Source of the DNA: Harmonia axyridis
Lineage: Eukaryota; Arthropoda; Insecta; Coleoptera; Coccinellidae
Length of the DNA: 64,000 nt
Reading direction: 5' to 3'
Assembly: GCF_914767665.1 (NCBI RefSeq)
Contig: NC_059507.1
Span: forward strand, 7,874,001-7,938,000
Made by a program: the position numbers and the translations under genes. Positions 10,971 through 21,996 of this stretch are shown here, piece by piece. Under the pieces are notes generated by a model. That model was given only the letters and a program-made list of their open reading frames with translations. It had not been told where the DNA came from and did no database searches. The first letter of the stretch is position 1. Every line of letters begins with the position of its first letter.

Positions 10971-12749
10971 AATATATTCTGTTATACCTTTATTGTGATG
11001 AAATTGTTTGTAATCCCAGCTGCTACATACGTATGATTTGACGGCTTTACATGAATTTGATGTAATAATGTTCGAAGAAATAATTAAACTGTGTATAAGC
11101 TGTCATAATATCTATTTTAATGATTTATTAATTATTAAATCCGATGAATAAATCAAATAGCTACCACATTTCCATAATTTCATCAACAAAAGGCCATAAA
11201 CTGAGTATGACAATAATTATATGGAAAAAAGTTATTGAATTGTCTATTGAATTATGTTATTGAAAATATACTAACAAACGCTTGGACTAATGAACCTACT
11301 CGAAATCATGAAGCGGAAATAAGTACCTACTTCTTGATTAACTCCATATTATCTAGAATATCAATCTTGAAAAAATTATTTGGGATAATTTTCGAGAAAA
11401 AAAATTTATAGTTGATTTACATTTCAACTTTTTGCCGCCAACATGAAGCGGTATTTATTTTATCTTTCTACGATCAGTATTTTACGACATTTTATGATCT
11501 GAGTGGAGCTTTTGATGTGCCGCTCTCTAACAGACCGAAAAGCTTATTCAGCCTAGAAACTCGCAAGTTTTTCGAAATGATGCTTTTATGACGACTTCAT
11601 TGGGTAGCTGTAACCGTAGGTTGATACCTAGGAAATCTACACGTATAAAATGGCAGGTCGTAAAAAGTCGTTGAATATTCACTGACAAATCGTAGAGGGC
11701 TTTCAACTTCAGACATAATAAAACACATCAATAAATGGGCAACGCTAGGAATTTAATAATTGGCTTTTAAAATATACATCGGATTTCACTCTCTTACGAC
11801 TATAGCAGTATTACTTTGTTGTAGTTTATTCCAACTACCAGTGCATCCAACTTGGTTCTTGAAAAAGGTTAATTTTTCAGGTTACAATTGGATTTCATTT
11901 TTTAACTTTCAAGATTTTTTTTATTAACCTTTTGTTTTTTGGTTTGAAAAATAACAATAATAAACTGGTATTATAAAATATAAATCTTCCATCATAAACA
12001 ATATCTATCACTCCAACTCAAAAATATTGTCGAATTTTAGACGTTTGATGCTTAAATTCTTCGATGTTGATTATTTATTGTTGAAAAAGAGAATAATAAT
12101 AATTGTTGAACGAGAATGAAAAACATACTTTACTCCCGTTTTAAGGTAGTGAAATAGCTTTTTATATAGGTCGTGCAAAAAAAAAACTAAAAAAAAACAG
12201 AGTGACATTCACTCACCGTCCTCAATCTATAAATTCTCCCACCAGTGTTCCACAAAAACACACAACGAAAAATTCAAAAACTTCTTCGTTTCGATAGACG
12301 AATAAATTAACACTCTTCAGAAGGTATGCCCGTAGATTCTTTTAAATTTATTCAAGCACGATATAGATACGGTGTTACGTAAGTATCTAACAGTTGTCCT
12401 GTGGTTTCTATGGGAATTCAGAACTGTTTGATTTGACATGTAGATCCTTCAGCCAAAATTCAGCAGCCCACGTGATTCCGAATGGATATGTTAATTTTCG
12501 GATTTTATACATATCATAAAGCTCGGAAAGACACGTTTAATTGGGTATATTCCGATAGTCTCCATTTTTTAATTGGGAGATGTCTTGTGATTTACTTATT
12601 GAGAGGCAATGTTCAAATTTATTTGATTATTTTTCTCATTGTAACATGGATCAATTTGGTGCCACTATTTTTCGAATAAATATTGTTTGCTAAATATGAA
12701 TTCCAACACATTTATTCTTGAAGTTTTGAATTACAATAGAATCTCTCTA
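10971..12749. other. Unique AT-rich spacer
   Basis: No gene recognised. The 65-codon frame at 12482-12679 is hydrophobic and unsupported. A small piece near 12120-12175 (TTTACTCCCGTTTTAAGG to TCGTGCAAAA) has a diverged match at about 33005-33065, an unnamed dispersed repeat. Confidence 0.45.
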
Positions 12750-12950
12750 AAGCATGGAACGAAGAATTACTTACGTTTATAATAAAAATTCATCAATCGT
12801 GGAAACTCACCTGAAAATAAAAAAAATTGTTAGATTGATATTTATAAAAAAATAAACAACATTAGGAAATATTTAAACTCAGTCAAACATATTCTTGGTT
12901 CGATTTTTTTATTAGTTATGAAAATATTTCATTGAATATAAGATCATGAC
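12750..12950 (-). repeat. Duplicated segment carrying splice cassette, copy 1
   Basis: About 200 bp matches 29706-29895 in the same orientation, with roughly 10-15% divergence and small indels. The shared block ATAAACAACATTAGGAAATA lies on the intron side of the cassette. The segment is not found elsewhere in the window. Confidence 0.8.
12775..12810 (-). other. Candidate 36-nt micro-exon / recursive splice site, copy 1
   Basis: Read on the minus strand: a branch-point consensus CTAAC (complement of 12829-12833), a T-rich tract ending TTTATTTTCAG (CAG at 12811-12813), then GTGAGTTTCC and, 36 nt on, the donor GTAAGTAATT (12769-12774). Thus CAG|GTGAG juxtaposes an acceptor with a regenerated donor, and a second strong donor follows. 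In one frame the 36 nt read EFPRLMNFYYK with a split codon at each end and no stop. This fits a recursive-splicing ratchet point with an RS exon, or a cassette micro-exon that preserves frame. The parent gene is unknown. Confidence 0.45.
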
Positions 12951-13135
12951 TGAGATTGCTGAACTCATAAAAAGATTAGTTATTGAAACTGCTGAAAATA
13001 AGAGACTTTGTATATGAGAAGAGATCCGACTGTCATTCATGTGATATAAGATCCAAAAAAGATCTCAACATATAGAGAACTCAGCTAGAAATTACTACCA
13101 GAAAAAATTTCCACAATCCCACCTGAGATGAGATT
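12951..13135. other. Short unclassified spacer
   Basis: No feature recognised between the splice cassette and the mariner fragment. Confidence 0.4.
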
Positions 13136-13362
13136 TTGTACTTTTTCTGACAGTTTTGTGATTAGTCGACCCAGTTCAGTTTAAGCGCAGTTTATTTTAC
13201 AGTTTTTCTTCGATAAAGGTGAAAATGCAAGCCAAGCCGTTGAAAATGTAGCTAGTGTTTATGGTCCTGATATGTTAACTGGAAGCCGAGCACGTACAAT
13301 TTTGGTTTCGTCGATTCCATTCCGGTAATTTCGATGTTGAAGATCCACCACGCACTGGTAGG
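13136..13362 (+). mobile_element. 5' fragment of DD34D mariner
   Basis: Matches the first part of the elements at 14757-15965 and 55717-56590: a TTTTCTGACAGTTTTGTGAT leader, then FFFDKGENASQAVENV, SVYGPDMLTG and a DVEDPPRTGRP-like end. Frameshifts and a TAG are present. It stops abruptly at about 13362, where the next element begins. Confidence 0.8.
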
Positions 13363-13363
13363 C

Positions 13364-14258
13364 CAATGGACTAGTTAAGTGATGTTGATAATACTATATT
13401 TGACACGATAGATTCAAAATATAGAGCAAAACTGATAAATCAGTGAAAAATTTTTGAAAATCCATCAATAAATGACTGAGAATAGATAATTTAAATTTAC
13501 GTATTTTAGCGCGGAACGTCTTTGGTCTGTGACGTCACGGCTCTTGCCTGTGATCGCTATACCATAAATTACGTTTAAATACTTAGCCGCGCCAAGGCTC
13601 TCGCGCCGTTTGTAGTTGTACAGTGTAGTTTTAACTCGAGTTTTGTTTTTATGTCACCATAATGGAAGAAGGCTTCGTGAAAGGACAAAGTGACAATTTG
13701 CCTAAAATAGATATATTCGCAGTGATGGAGTTTTTTTCTTCAAATACATCTTATGTCAGTGCTGAAATAAAAGGAGTTAAACTTTTCAAGTAAGTATCTA
13801 CTTTTGAGTTTGCTTCATCATGGTTCAACTTATAACGATGATTTATTTAAAAAACGTTTCATAAACAGTTTGTAGTTGGGTACTGGTTGTTGAGGTCTAT
13901 CAATGGCAAAACATATTTATGTGAGGAGCAAAAAGTAAAAAGAGAGAAAAGTAATTTATATGTATGTATATAGTAAGTTATTTCAGCCATCGTGTAACGA
14001 ACAAAACACGACACGAACGGCACAAGTGATTGTACACCAATGAATTCGTAAGCACTCTGCGAATACCAGTCGTCTAGTGTGTGACGTCACGCCACTTACA
14101 CGTACTATGAAATTATTCTTCCAAGCGCAACTTCAAAGTCCCATAATTTTTACATTTCTAGAGATATTTCAATGATTATTCCACTTTTTTTTTCATTTTA
14201 CTTAAATTTTTAGAATTAATCCTTAAGAAAAAAATGAAAACTAGTCCATTGCCTCCTG
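13364..14258 (+). mobile_element. Small TIR element carrying a promoter and exon 1
   Basis: Short inverted ends CAATGGACTAGTT (left, about 13362-13374) and AACTAGTCCATTG (right, about 14244-14256) bound roughly 890 bp. Inside are two perfect TGACGTCA sites (13530-13537 and 14082-14089), a GC-richer leader and a 128-nt coding exon with a strong donor. No downstream exon is present before the right end. The element may be a deletion derivative of a larger intron-containing transposon. Boundaries depend on a 13-bp repeat and are therefore tentative. Confidence 0.45.
13662..13789 (+). CDS. Exon 1 of a multi-copy insect family (SWIM/YqaJ-like?)
   Basis: ATG at 13662 opens a frame beginning MEEGFVKGQSDNLPKID and continuing with FAVMEFFSSN, SAEIKGVKLF. 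It ends in a phase-2 junction at 13789 directly before GTAAGTATCT. The wording (Q-S-x-x-L-P-x-I-D, then a hydrophobic helix and S-A-E-x-x-G-V-K) resembles from memory the N-terminus of a repetitive insect protein family that later carries a SWIM-type zinc finger and a YqaJ-like nuclease. That assignment is recollection, not a search result. The remainder of the gene is not in the element, so this is at best a truncated gene. Confidence 0.4.
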
Positions 14259-14756
14259 TTCTCTACGCCACTGTCCAAATCCCCCTATTTGTCTCAAATA
14301 ACACCGGATAGCCACAACAAATCTCACGAGTGCACGCATGGCCAACTACGCCCATATTCATTTTCATACGAACTAATCGTAATCGGGAGTGATGAATGAA
14401 ACTACTTAGATTTGCATTTCCTCCTGCCGCCGACCTTCGGGCTCACCCACACTGCCCGCACAATGCTCAACACCGGTGCGAAAAAAAAGCCGTAGAAGGC
14501 CGTGATCTCGGACGGCGGCTAAAACGATTTGGGACATAATTCAGAATTAGCTGAATCGGATCCACCGGAGATTAAGCCGAGCGGCGATAGAATGCAGCTC
14601 TTGCGACCAATAAAAATCGAGGTTTTGGTCCTTGGATTGGGTTGTTTTTCTGGACGGGATTATATGTGCACCCAAGAGATTAAAATACGTCACGGAGAAT
14701 ACATTTGGTGAGTTTAATTAAACTGGATGGGGTCCAAGTTGTAAATATGAGGTGTA
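14259..14756. other. GC-richer unique block, left half
   Basis: Markedly richer in G+C than its surroundings, with no convincing long frame. The 60-codon frame at 14529-14711 ends against a possible donor (GGTGAGTTTAATT at about 14707). The block resumes at 15968 after the mariner insertion. Candidate conserved or regulatory host DNA; no function can be named. Confidence 0.35.
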
Positions 14757-15965
14757 GTAAAAAGAAATCAATTTTTTTTTGCATGGAAAACAAGGCTTTA
14801 ATTACCATAGTTAGGAATGATCAGATAACTTGTTGCCATTTTGAAGAAATCTTTATGCCTCTCTCATAGAAGCCCTCATCCCTATTGGCAAAAAATTGGG
14901 ACAATCGATTTTCACAAGACTCTGTTGAAGAGAATTTTTCACCAGCAAAATTGTTCACTATGGACAGGAACATATGGTAATCATTTGGTGGTACTATAAG
15001 GTGGATGCATAAGAACCTCACAACCAAGCTCCTGGAGCTCGAGTCACTATCGATGTGTGGCGTTGTCCTGACGGAACACAATTCCTTTCCTGTTGGCCAA
15101 AGCTGGCCAGTTCTGGGCGACTGCTTCCTTCAGACGGTCTAACTGTATAGTTCCGAGTTAACAGTTGCGCCGTAGGGAGCAGCTCATAGTTGATAATTCC
15201 CAGGCAATCCCACCAAACACACAGCAAAACCTTCCTGGCCGTCAATCCTAGCTTGGCCACCGTTTCCGCCGGCTCAACGCGCTTCGACCACGACCGTTTT
15301 CGCTTGACGTTGTCGTAAGTGATCCACTTTTCATAGCCAGTCACCAACCACTTCAAAAATGGGTCGATTTTGTTGCAATTTAGCAACGATTCGCAGATGA
15401 AAATTAGGTCCATGAAGTTTTTTGCGTTAACTCGTTTGGTACCCATACATCAAGCTACTTCTTGGGACCCATATTCTGTAAATGGTTACAAACGGCTTTT
15501 TGTGAAATCTTTAGCTATTGGGCAATCGAAACAAGGCTCACATGACGGTCCCACTAAACAATGTCCATGATTTTATCGACATTTTCAACAATTGGCCCTC
15601 CAGTGCGTGGTGCATCTTTAAAATCAAAATTACCGGAACGGAATTGACTAAACCGAAATTGCGCATGATTGGCTGTTTCAGTATCAAGACAGTAACCACT
15701 ATTTACATTTTCAGCCGCCTGGCTTGCATTTTCGCCTTTATCAAAGAAAACTATTAAATATAGCGTATCCTCTCTTTGCTAGTGTCCATCTTCGACACAC
15801 GCTCAAACTAAACTGAGTCAACTAATCACAGAACTATCAGGGAAGTTTTTGTAGTACGAAATCTCATCTTTCTGATATCATCTAGTTGAACCCGATAGGA
15901 CTTATAAAACGCGAGATACAGATAACTAAAGCCATCTATTGAAAAAATAATTGATTTCTTTTTAC
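14757..15965 (-). mobile_element. Complete-length DD34D mariner, inactive
   Basis: Inverted ends GTAAAAAGAAATCAATT are almost perfect at both sides, with TA at 14755-14756 and 15966-15967. Length is 1209 bp. The transposase lies on the minus strand. The same family supplies 13136-13362 and 55717-56590. Confidence 0.9.
14821..15789 (-). pseudogene. DD34D mariner transposase, broken
   Basis: Starts at ATG 15789 (MDTSKERIRYI, then a premature TAA/TAG region) and shows GENASQAAENVNS, KIDPFLKWLVTG, WITYDNVKRKRSW, KVLLCVWWD and, at the C-terminus, NDYHMFLSIVNNFAGEKF and SQFFANRDEGFYERG. The first catalytic Asp is Tyr (TGYEKW instead of TGDEKW). Several frameshifts and stops divide the gene; the middle part containing the second Asp is badly scrambled. 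It ends at TGA 14821-14823. Confidence 0.88.
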
Positions 15966-15967
15966 TA

Positions 15968-17016
15968 CATCTAATATTTCACCTCAACTTCACCCCTTTA
16001 TTTCCAATTAACACCTTATAAAACGTCATCATGGCCGATCACAAGATCGAACCTCGGGCACAGGAACATCTTATAATGACAGCGTCGTCCCATACTTTTT
16101 TTCTATGTATTAAAATCACGAACAAATTACGCATGGCGGAAATTGCCTTGCGTAAAATAAATCCCGGCATGTCGATGATCGCGATGCTCGCAGATAATGT
16201 AATGAATAAATTCATAGAGTATAAAAGTAAACTTCTCTCCACCGATACGTCTGCGATCGAAATCTGGTCTGGCCACTTTGGTATTATTAAATGAAAAAGT
16301 TGATGCGAAGTTCAAGTTAATTGTGTTACTTTCTCTTTCCGAATTTATCGACTAGCCCGAGAACGCACTCTGTGTTTTACGATTTTTTGCCATCTTTAGG
16401 CAGGACTGGTCGGACTATTCTCGAGCCGGTAGTCGACAATATTCGATTAAAAATCGCTTTTTTTTCGCATGAAAGTTTATGTTTCTCAATTCGAGTTATC
16501 CCTGTGATAATATCACAAGAGCCGATTATAATTGGGTTTTCGTTACATTGCCAAACTTGTACAGGGTGATTCACTTATCTTGGTAACCACGATTCTCTCA
16601 AAAAAAAAATTCATTCTATGAACGGCGTCTTGTACAAATGAATGTTGAGTTGAGATGCGCGTAAAGTTGCAGAAACACCTTCTTTACTCATTCGAAAGAA
16701 GATTTCATTCTAATTTTGCTTTCCAATTATCTTTTTTTTTTAATTTTAAGCCATCAGCGATCTCCAGTGTATTTTACGTTACTTTTATTCCATTAATTTT
16801 TTTCTGTATCATAACAGTATGCCTTGACTCGAAGATGTATGTATGCCTATATCTTTGATTTTGTTTCTTAAAGAAGGCTTCTTAACAAATTATTTCGCTA
16901 TTATTAAATTCAATGAATAATATATTTCAATAAATGAACATAATGTCTTAATAACAAACGGAACATTTCAAATCATAATCATTAATTCGAAACTATTATG
17001 AAAACAAACTAAGAAC
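15968..17016. other. GC-richer unique block, right half, then spacer
   Basis: Continues the block interrupted by the mariner. The 87-codon frame at 16031-16294 starts in a fair context (ATCATGGCC) but has no family I recognise. At 16562-16585 TACAGGGTGATTCACTTATC looks like a terminus of a CAGGGTG-type repeat; its partner end was not found. Confidence 0.35.
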
Positions 17017-17024
17017 AACATTGT

Positions 17025-17256
17025 TAGGGATTCATGGCTTGGCTTGATATTGAAGCTACTTGGCTCAAGCTCAAGCTCAAGTACCTTGAGCTTTACTTGA
17101 AATCAACTTAAATTTAAATCGAGTAGTAGTTTTTCAATGTTAAGTCAAGTACTTAATAAATAAATACTTGACTTGACATTGAAAAATTATACTTACTTCA
17201 CAGTTTGGCTTGATATTCAAGCTACCTGATTCAAGCTCAAGCTTCTTGAATCCCTA
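17025..17256. mobile_element. hAT-derived MITE with perfect 8-bp target duplication
   Basis: TAGGGATTC at the left and GAATCCCTA at the right bound 232 bp. AACATTGT at 17017-17024 is repeated exactly at 17257-17264, the 8-bp duplication made by hAT transposases. The interior is built of degenerate CAAGCTCAAGC/TCAAGTACTTG subrepeats, which recur at the ends of the larger hAT element at 29910. No coding capacity. Confidence 0.93.
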
Positions 17257-17264
17257 AACATTGT

Positions 17265-18821
17265 CCCCGAATATTGTAAAAGGGTATAAACAGTAAAATA
17301 AAGATCTTTGGTCAAATGGGTACATATTGTTCAGTAAATGTAATATCTGTTCATTGAGTAGAAATCAAAAATGCAAAATAAGGAGCATAAGAAACATAAA
17401 AGTAAAAAAACGATGAAACTATATCGAAAAGAGACAATAAAAAGAATCAGATCACCTTAACACACAGAGCACAGCTAATGCAAGCCAACACAGAATGCCT
17501 GCATGGTGAACCCATAGAGTTCAAGAATATCAAGTTATCACTCCTGCGGCTATCTCGTCTGTTTAAGTTGCTCAAATCTTCTTTCCGTCAAAGAGGACGA
17601 CAATCACTTAGCCACTGAATTTGAAGTATAAACCCATGTTCAATTACCCAAATGCCATTTGTCAAGCTCGAGATTCCACTATTTTAGAATGCAGTAACTT
17701 CTGAACAACTCAATTAACTCGAGAGAAACAGGAAATCAAGTGTAGTGAAATTAATATTGGTGCCATATCGAAATAAGTGCAACCAGAATAATTGGGGTTA
17801 TTGGTCGTTAAACTGGAAAGTGACTGAGAGCAACTTGGATAAGGAATGAAAAAACGAGTATGAAACAGTTGAAACTCGGTTAATTTGAGAAAAAATAACG
17901 AAAGTGCTGGCAGTTCTTGAAGAAGTGGTACCAACGAGAGCCCATCTTATCGATTTGACCTATTGGATTCAATTCTTCAATGAGAGCAATATGTGATTCT
18001 TTCATTCTCTGTCCCTGTCGTTCACATTCTCTGGAAAAAGTGGTCTGAGACAAGTAGGACTAAAATTTGATATTCAAAAGACCAGTGATGCGAAATACAA
18101 AATCATACATCAAGCATCAAAACACACGCAAAACGCAGATCCCGTATTTTGGTCCTTCGAGCCGGATAAAAATAAGGGATCTGTGTCGGTCGAACTATTT
18201 CAACTACTGGTGAAGTTAGCTACTCGTACTGTAACATCTGAACTACACGCTTTCTAATAAACAGATTATCCCAGGTAATTTCACAGGAAAGATGACAGCC
18301 ATTCCACAACACGCCATCGGATGTAAAAGCAGTGGAACAAAGAGTCAATGCCCACTTTCATTCTCAACAATCATAATTGTTCTTTATTTGAGGTCACTTT
18401 TAACATCGGGTGGGTATGCATGAAATCTAGTAACGTATTCTCAAGCGGTGTTTCAGTCAATGATAATAAAAATGCTAATTCCAGTACAACTGAGTGACAT
18501 GTGCAAGTAGGTACTTATTTGACTTTTTATAATGATTCCCATTATCTTCTCGGATGAAAGAACTACTGAGCTATTTAGTACAAGGATCTTGCGACTGTTA
18601 AATGTGGGAATTTATTTGCTATTAACTTTCCAAGTTCGTGCTGTTAATTAGTATTTGAATCAATAAAATCATCATCCTACTATGCGGTTTTAATATAAAT
18701 GCACTAAATCAAATTATGATGGACTTTGTGACCTCAGGTCTTCGCGTGTATATTAATATCTTATTACTACCATATACGAGAAGTTTCCTATTGGATGAAT
18801 AGAAGAAATACTATAATTATA
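17265..18821. other. Unique spacer
   Basis: No gene recognised over ~1.5 kb. A 74-codon minus-strand frame at 17710-17934 is unsupported. Confidence 0.45.
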
Positions 18822-20183
18822 CAGGGTGAGTCTTTGACTTGTACATATATTTTAACCGAAGGTTCCTGAGGTCAAAAGAAATACTTTTTTCATTTACCAT
18901 TTTTTCCGATTCGGCCCTGTTAAAAAGATATAGCCATTTTAAATTTTCAAAATGAGCTAATTCACCCCTGAAAACCGGAACACTGAAGTTTTCTCAAGCA
19001 TAAGATACACCTTTTGAACCTTGGAAATAAGCTACTAAATTAGAAAAACCATCATAAACTCACGTTTAACATTCCATTTGTTGAACAAAGTAGTGTTTAT
19101 AATAAAATAAATGAGTTATTCCAATTTCGTTGACGCTAAAGATTAAATATTCTTCTCTTGATTTCTATTTCATTTTCGATAATTATAACGAATTGAGCTC
19201 GCTACCACCCATATTAGCTCTGATACTCATATCCATTCATTCATTATATTATTTCATTTATATGATATCGTTTTGTTTACAAGAATTGCCATTCAACCTT
19301 AAAATCTCAAATAAATAATATTGATCTGTGAAAGTTCTAACACAGACTATAGTAATCTGTGGTTTTAAGTTTGACTTTCAAATTTCGAGTGATACCAAAT
19401 ATAAACACAGCAGTTCGGTTCGAATAATCTATGTTCTAACCTAAAATTTTCATTTACAGTTTACACTGTTATTGTTATAAGATATTTGTTATGAAATGAA
19501 GCATTTGATCTGTTCCAACTATCTCATAAAAATATTGAAATGCATCAATATTTTTGAAGCCATCAGTATGAAAGTATGGAAATATGTAAAATATTCTGGC
19601 TCTGTAATCAATGGAAAATGTTAGACTCCACTTGTAATCAAATTTGTTCTTAATGTGTACCTACATTATAGCCAACTTTACTACTTAATTCATCTTGATT
19701 TTGGCATTGAAAATAAATGAGAAGTATTCAATTTAAATATCCACAATAGAATATCCAGTTTCTTTCAACTCACCTAATTTGTTTTCACATTAAAACAATT
19801 ATGGCCCTCTTGGAAGTATTTCAATCATATGCTCTTAGGATGAATTTATGGAATAGCAAAAGAATGAAAGTATTCAATCTCAATCACATGAAAATTTGTC
19901 TAGTATGTACCTAGTCCTAGTGGTATGTTTCGATGTGATGTGTATGGAATCTTGTGTTCGGATAAGATGTATCACATAAAAAAAAAGCTATATTTCAAAA
20001 ATCATTTCCTTCGATAGAACCATTTACGAGATATAGCTGAAAATCACATTTCTTTAACGATTTTCAACAGCCTGTATCTTTTTAACCGGGCCGAATCAGA
20101 AAAAATGGTAAAGGAAAACAGTGTTTCTTTTGACCTCAGGAATCTTGGGTTAAAATATATGTACAAGTCAAAGACTCACCCTG
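18822..20183. mobile_element. 1.36-kb noncoding element with CAGGGTGAGTC inverted ends
   Basis: The left end CAGGGTGAGTCTTTGACTTG is mirrored at the right end (20164-20183), with TA at 18820-18821 and 20184-20185. Inverted similarity extends ~110 bp inwards (TATATTTTAACC, GAGGTCAAAAGAAA, CGATTCGGCCC). The ~1.1 kb interior has no convincing frame; the 62-codon frame at 19130-19318 is unsupported. This is a nonautonomous TIR element. The TA duplication suggests the Tc1/mariner superfamily, but the transposase source is not in the window. Confidence 0.8.
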
Positions 20184-20222
20184 TATATTATGGATATAAA
20201 AAACTTTTTTTTTTTATTCTCC

Positions 20223-20402
20223 CCTTACAAATATATTCGGTATTATCTAACTACAGTAATCACCAAACACTGGATATAAGTCCAGTATAATAAACATTAT
20301 TTGCAAATCTTTCCTTACAAATTTGTTGAGTATTATCTAACCACAGTACCCACCAAACAGTGGATATAAGTCCAGTATAATAAACTTTATTTGCAAATCT
20401 TT
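20223..20402 (+). repeat. Two tandem 90-bp units
   Basis: CCTTACAAAT, ACCAAACA and TGGATATAAGTCCAGTATAA recur at a spacing of exactly 90 bp (for example 20271 and 20361). About 10% divergence. Confidence 0.85.
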
Positions 20403-20905
20403 GCTTACAAAAACCCCTCGAGAAAATAGTCTCAATACGTTTCTGTACTACCGTATTGTCTTTTGTTTTAGGTTGTCCAGTTTTTATTCGTATTCCAAAA
20501 CTACTTTAGGAGGTCAAACTTACTTTCGTCAACACAACAACAACCCAAACTCGATGCGATGACTCAAAGATTCAGATCTCGATTTGTCAAGTAGCGATTG
20601 TAAATGTTGAATGGGATGTCGCTAATTTCAAGTAATTTTTTTTTTGAGCGGATTTCACCAAAGCTTCAGGGTTTAGGTCATTCCCAAACGGAGTGAAATG
20701 CAGATGTACTGTGATAAATGTGAAATCGGTCAAGAGTTATGCATATTCATGAGCGATATTCCGAGGAGTTATTCTGTTTAATTAATCGCTACTCAAAATT
20801 AAGAAACCGAAGTGAGGGACATACTAACAAGAGCTGTTAACGAGTTTTAAGCACGATCTTTTTTCGAGGTCTACCAACCACACATGAAAATGCTCCATTT
20901 ATTAT
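20403..20905. other. Unclassified spacer
   Basis: No feature recognised. Confidence 0.45.
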
Positions 20906-20990
20906 GTTAAATTTCATAATAATTCGTTTGCGGAAGTTTGTACACTCAGAAAATGAATGAAGTCGATAGGAAAATGTTTTAGACATTTAT
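20906..20990 (+). repeat. Left direct repeat flanking foldback element 2
   Basis: About 85 bp containing CATAATAATTCGTTTGC and GAATGAAGTCGATAGGAAAA is repeated in the same orientation at 21912-21996, a spacing of 1006 bp, on the other side of the foldback element. Confidence 0.85.
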
Positions 20991-21911
20991 ATACACTGTG
21001 TCTGTGAAGTATGGAACAAATCCATTTTTAGCTAAACATACCATTTCAAGAAATAATCTTGAAACACGTCGATTTTTTATTTTAATTTACCATATTTTGA
21101 AATAATAATCTAACAAACAGGGTGAATTACTTTCGAATGATTACGTCACCGTAATTTTTTTGAATGGAACACCCTCATTTCGTCTCAAATTTCCGAATAC
21201 TCTAGCTGAGCTGATTCCAAAAATGTATCACATGTTGATTCCAATTGGTACAGGGTGGACAAAAATACAATAGTTTTGTGAGTGCTCATAAAGTAACGCG
21301 TAACATTCTTTATTAGTTGAATTAACAATATTATCAAAAATACTTATTGTCTAGCGGCAATTGGTTTGAATGTAACACACTGTAGTTTGTTACATTTTTA
21401 GATTAATAAAAATGAGCTGTTTCCAAACATGTTTGGTACTTGTGGTCTAGCAGACAGAATATGAAAGAAATTATTTCTTATTTTTTAACATTTTTATTAA
21501 TCTAAAAATGTAACAAACTACAGGGTGTTACATTCAAACCAATTGCCGCTAGACAATAAGCATTTTTGATAATATTGCTAAATTAACTAATAAAGAATGT
21601 TACGCGTTACTTTATGAGCACACACAAAACTATTGTATTTTTGTCCACCCTGTACCAATTGGAATCAACATGTGATACATTTTTGGAATCAGCTCAGCTA
21701 GTATAATCAGAAAACTGAGACAAAATGGGGGTGTTCCATTCAAGAAAAATGATGGTGACGTCATTATTCGAAAGTAATTCACCTTGTATATTAGATTATT
21801 ATTTCAAAATACGGTAAATTAAAATGAAAAATCGACGTGTTTCAGGATTATTTCTTAAAATGGTCTGTTTAGCTAGAAATGAATTTGTTCCATACTTTAC
21901 GTACACAGTGT
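20991..21911. mobile_element. Foldback (long inverted repeat) element, copy 2
   Basis: Two arms of about 425 bp (20993-21418 and 21485-21909) are inverted copies separated by a ~65-bp spacer. Outer ends read ACTGTGTCTGTGAAGTATGG at the left and its complement near 21888-21909. Same family as 905-1702 and more complete. Nearly the whole element can form one long hairpin. No protein-coding capacity. Confidence 0.88.
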
Positions 21912-21996
21912 GTTAAATTTTATAATAATTCGTTTCCAGAAGTTTCTATACTCCGAAATTGAATGAAGTCGATAGGAAAATGTTTTGGACTTTTAT
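21912..21996 (+). repeat. Right direct repeat flanking foldback element 2
   Basis: Direct copy of 20906-20990, about 85-90% identical by eye. Confidence 0.85.

Noticed and set aside
9893..11036. Short proteins of 62-83 codons repeated in the tandem units
   Set aside because: They start at non-ATG codons, are mirrored by equally long frames on the other strand, and follow from the units being nearly identical.
16031..16294. 87-codon frame beginning MADHKIEPRAQEH in a GC-richer block
   Set aside because: Good start context but no family recognised, and the opposite strand is open over the same stretch; kept only as part of the unassigned block.
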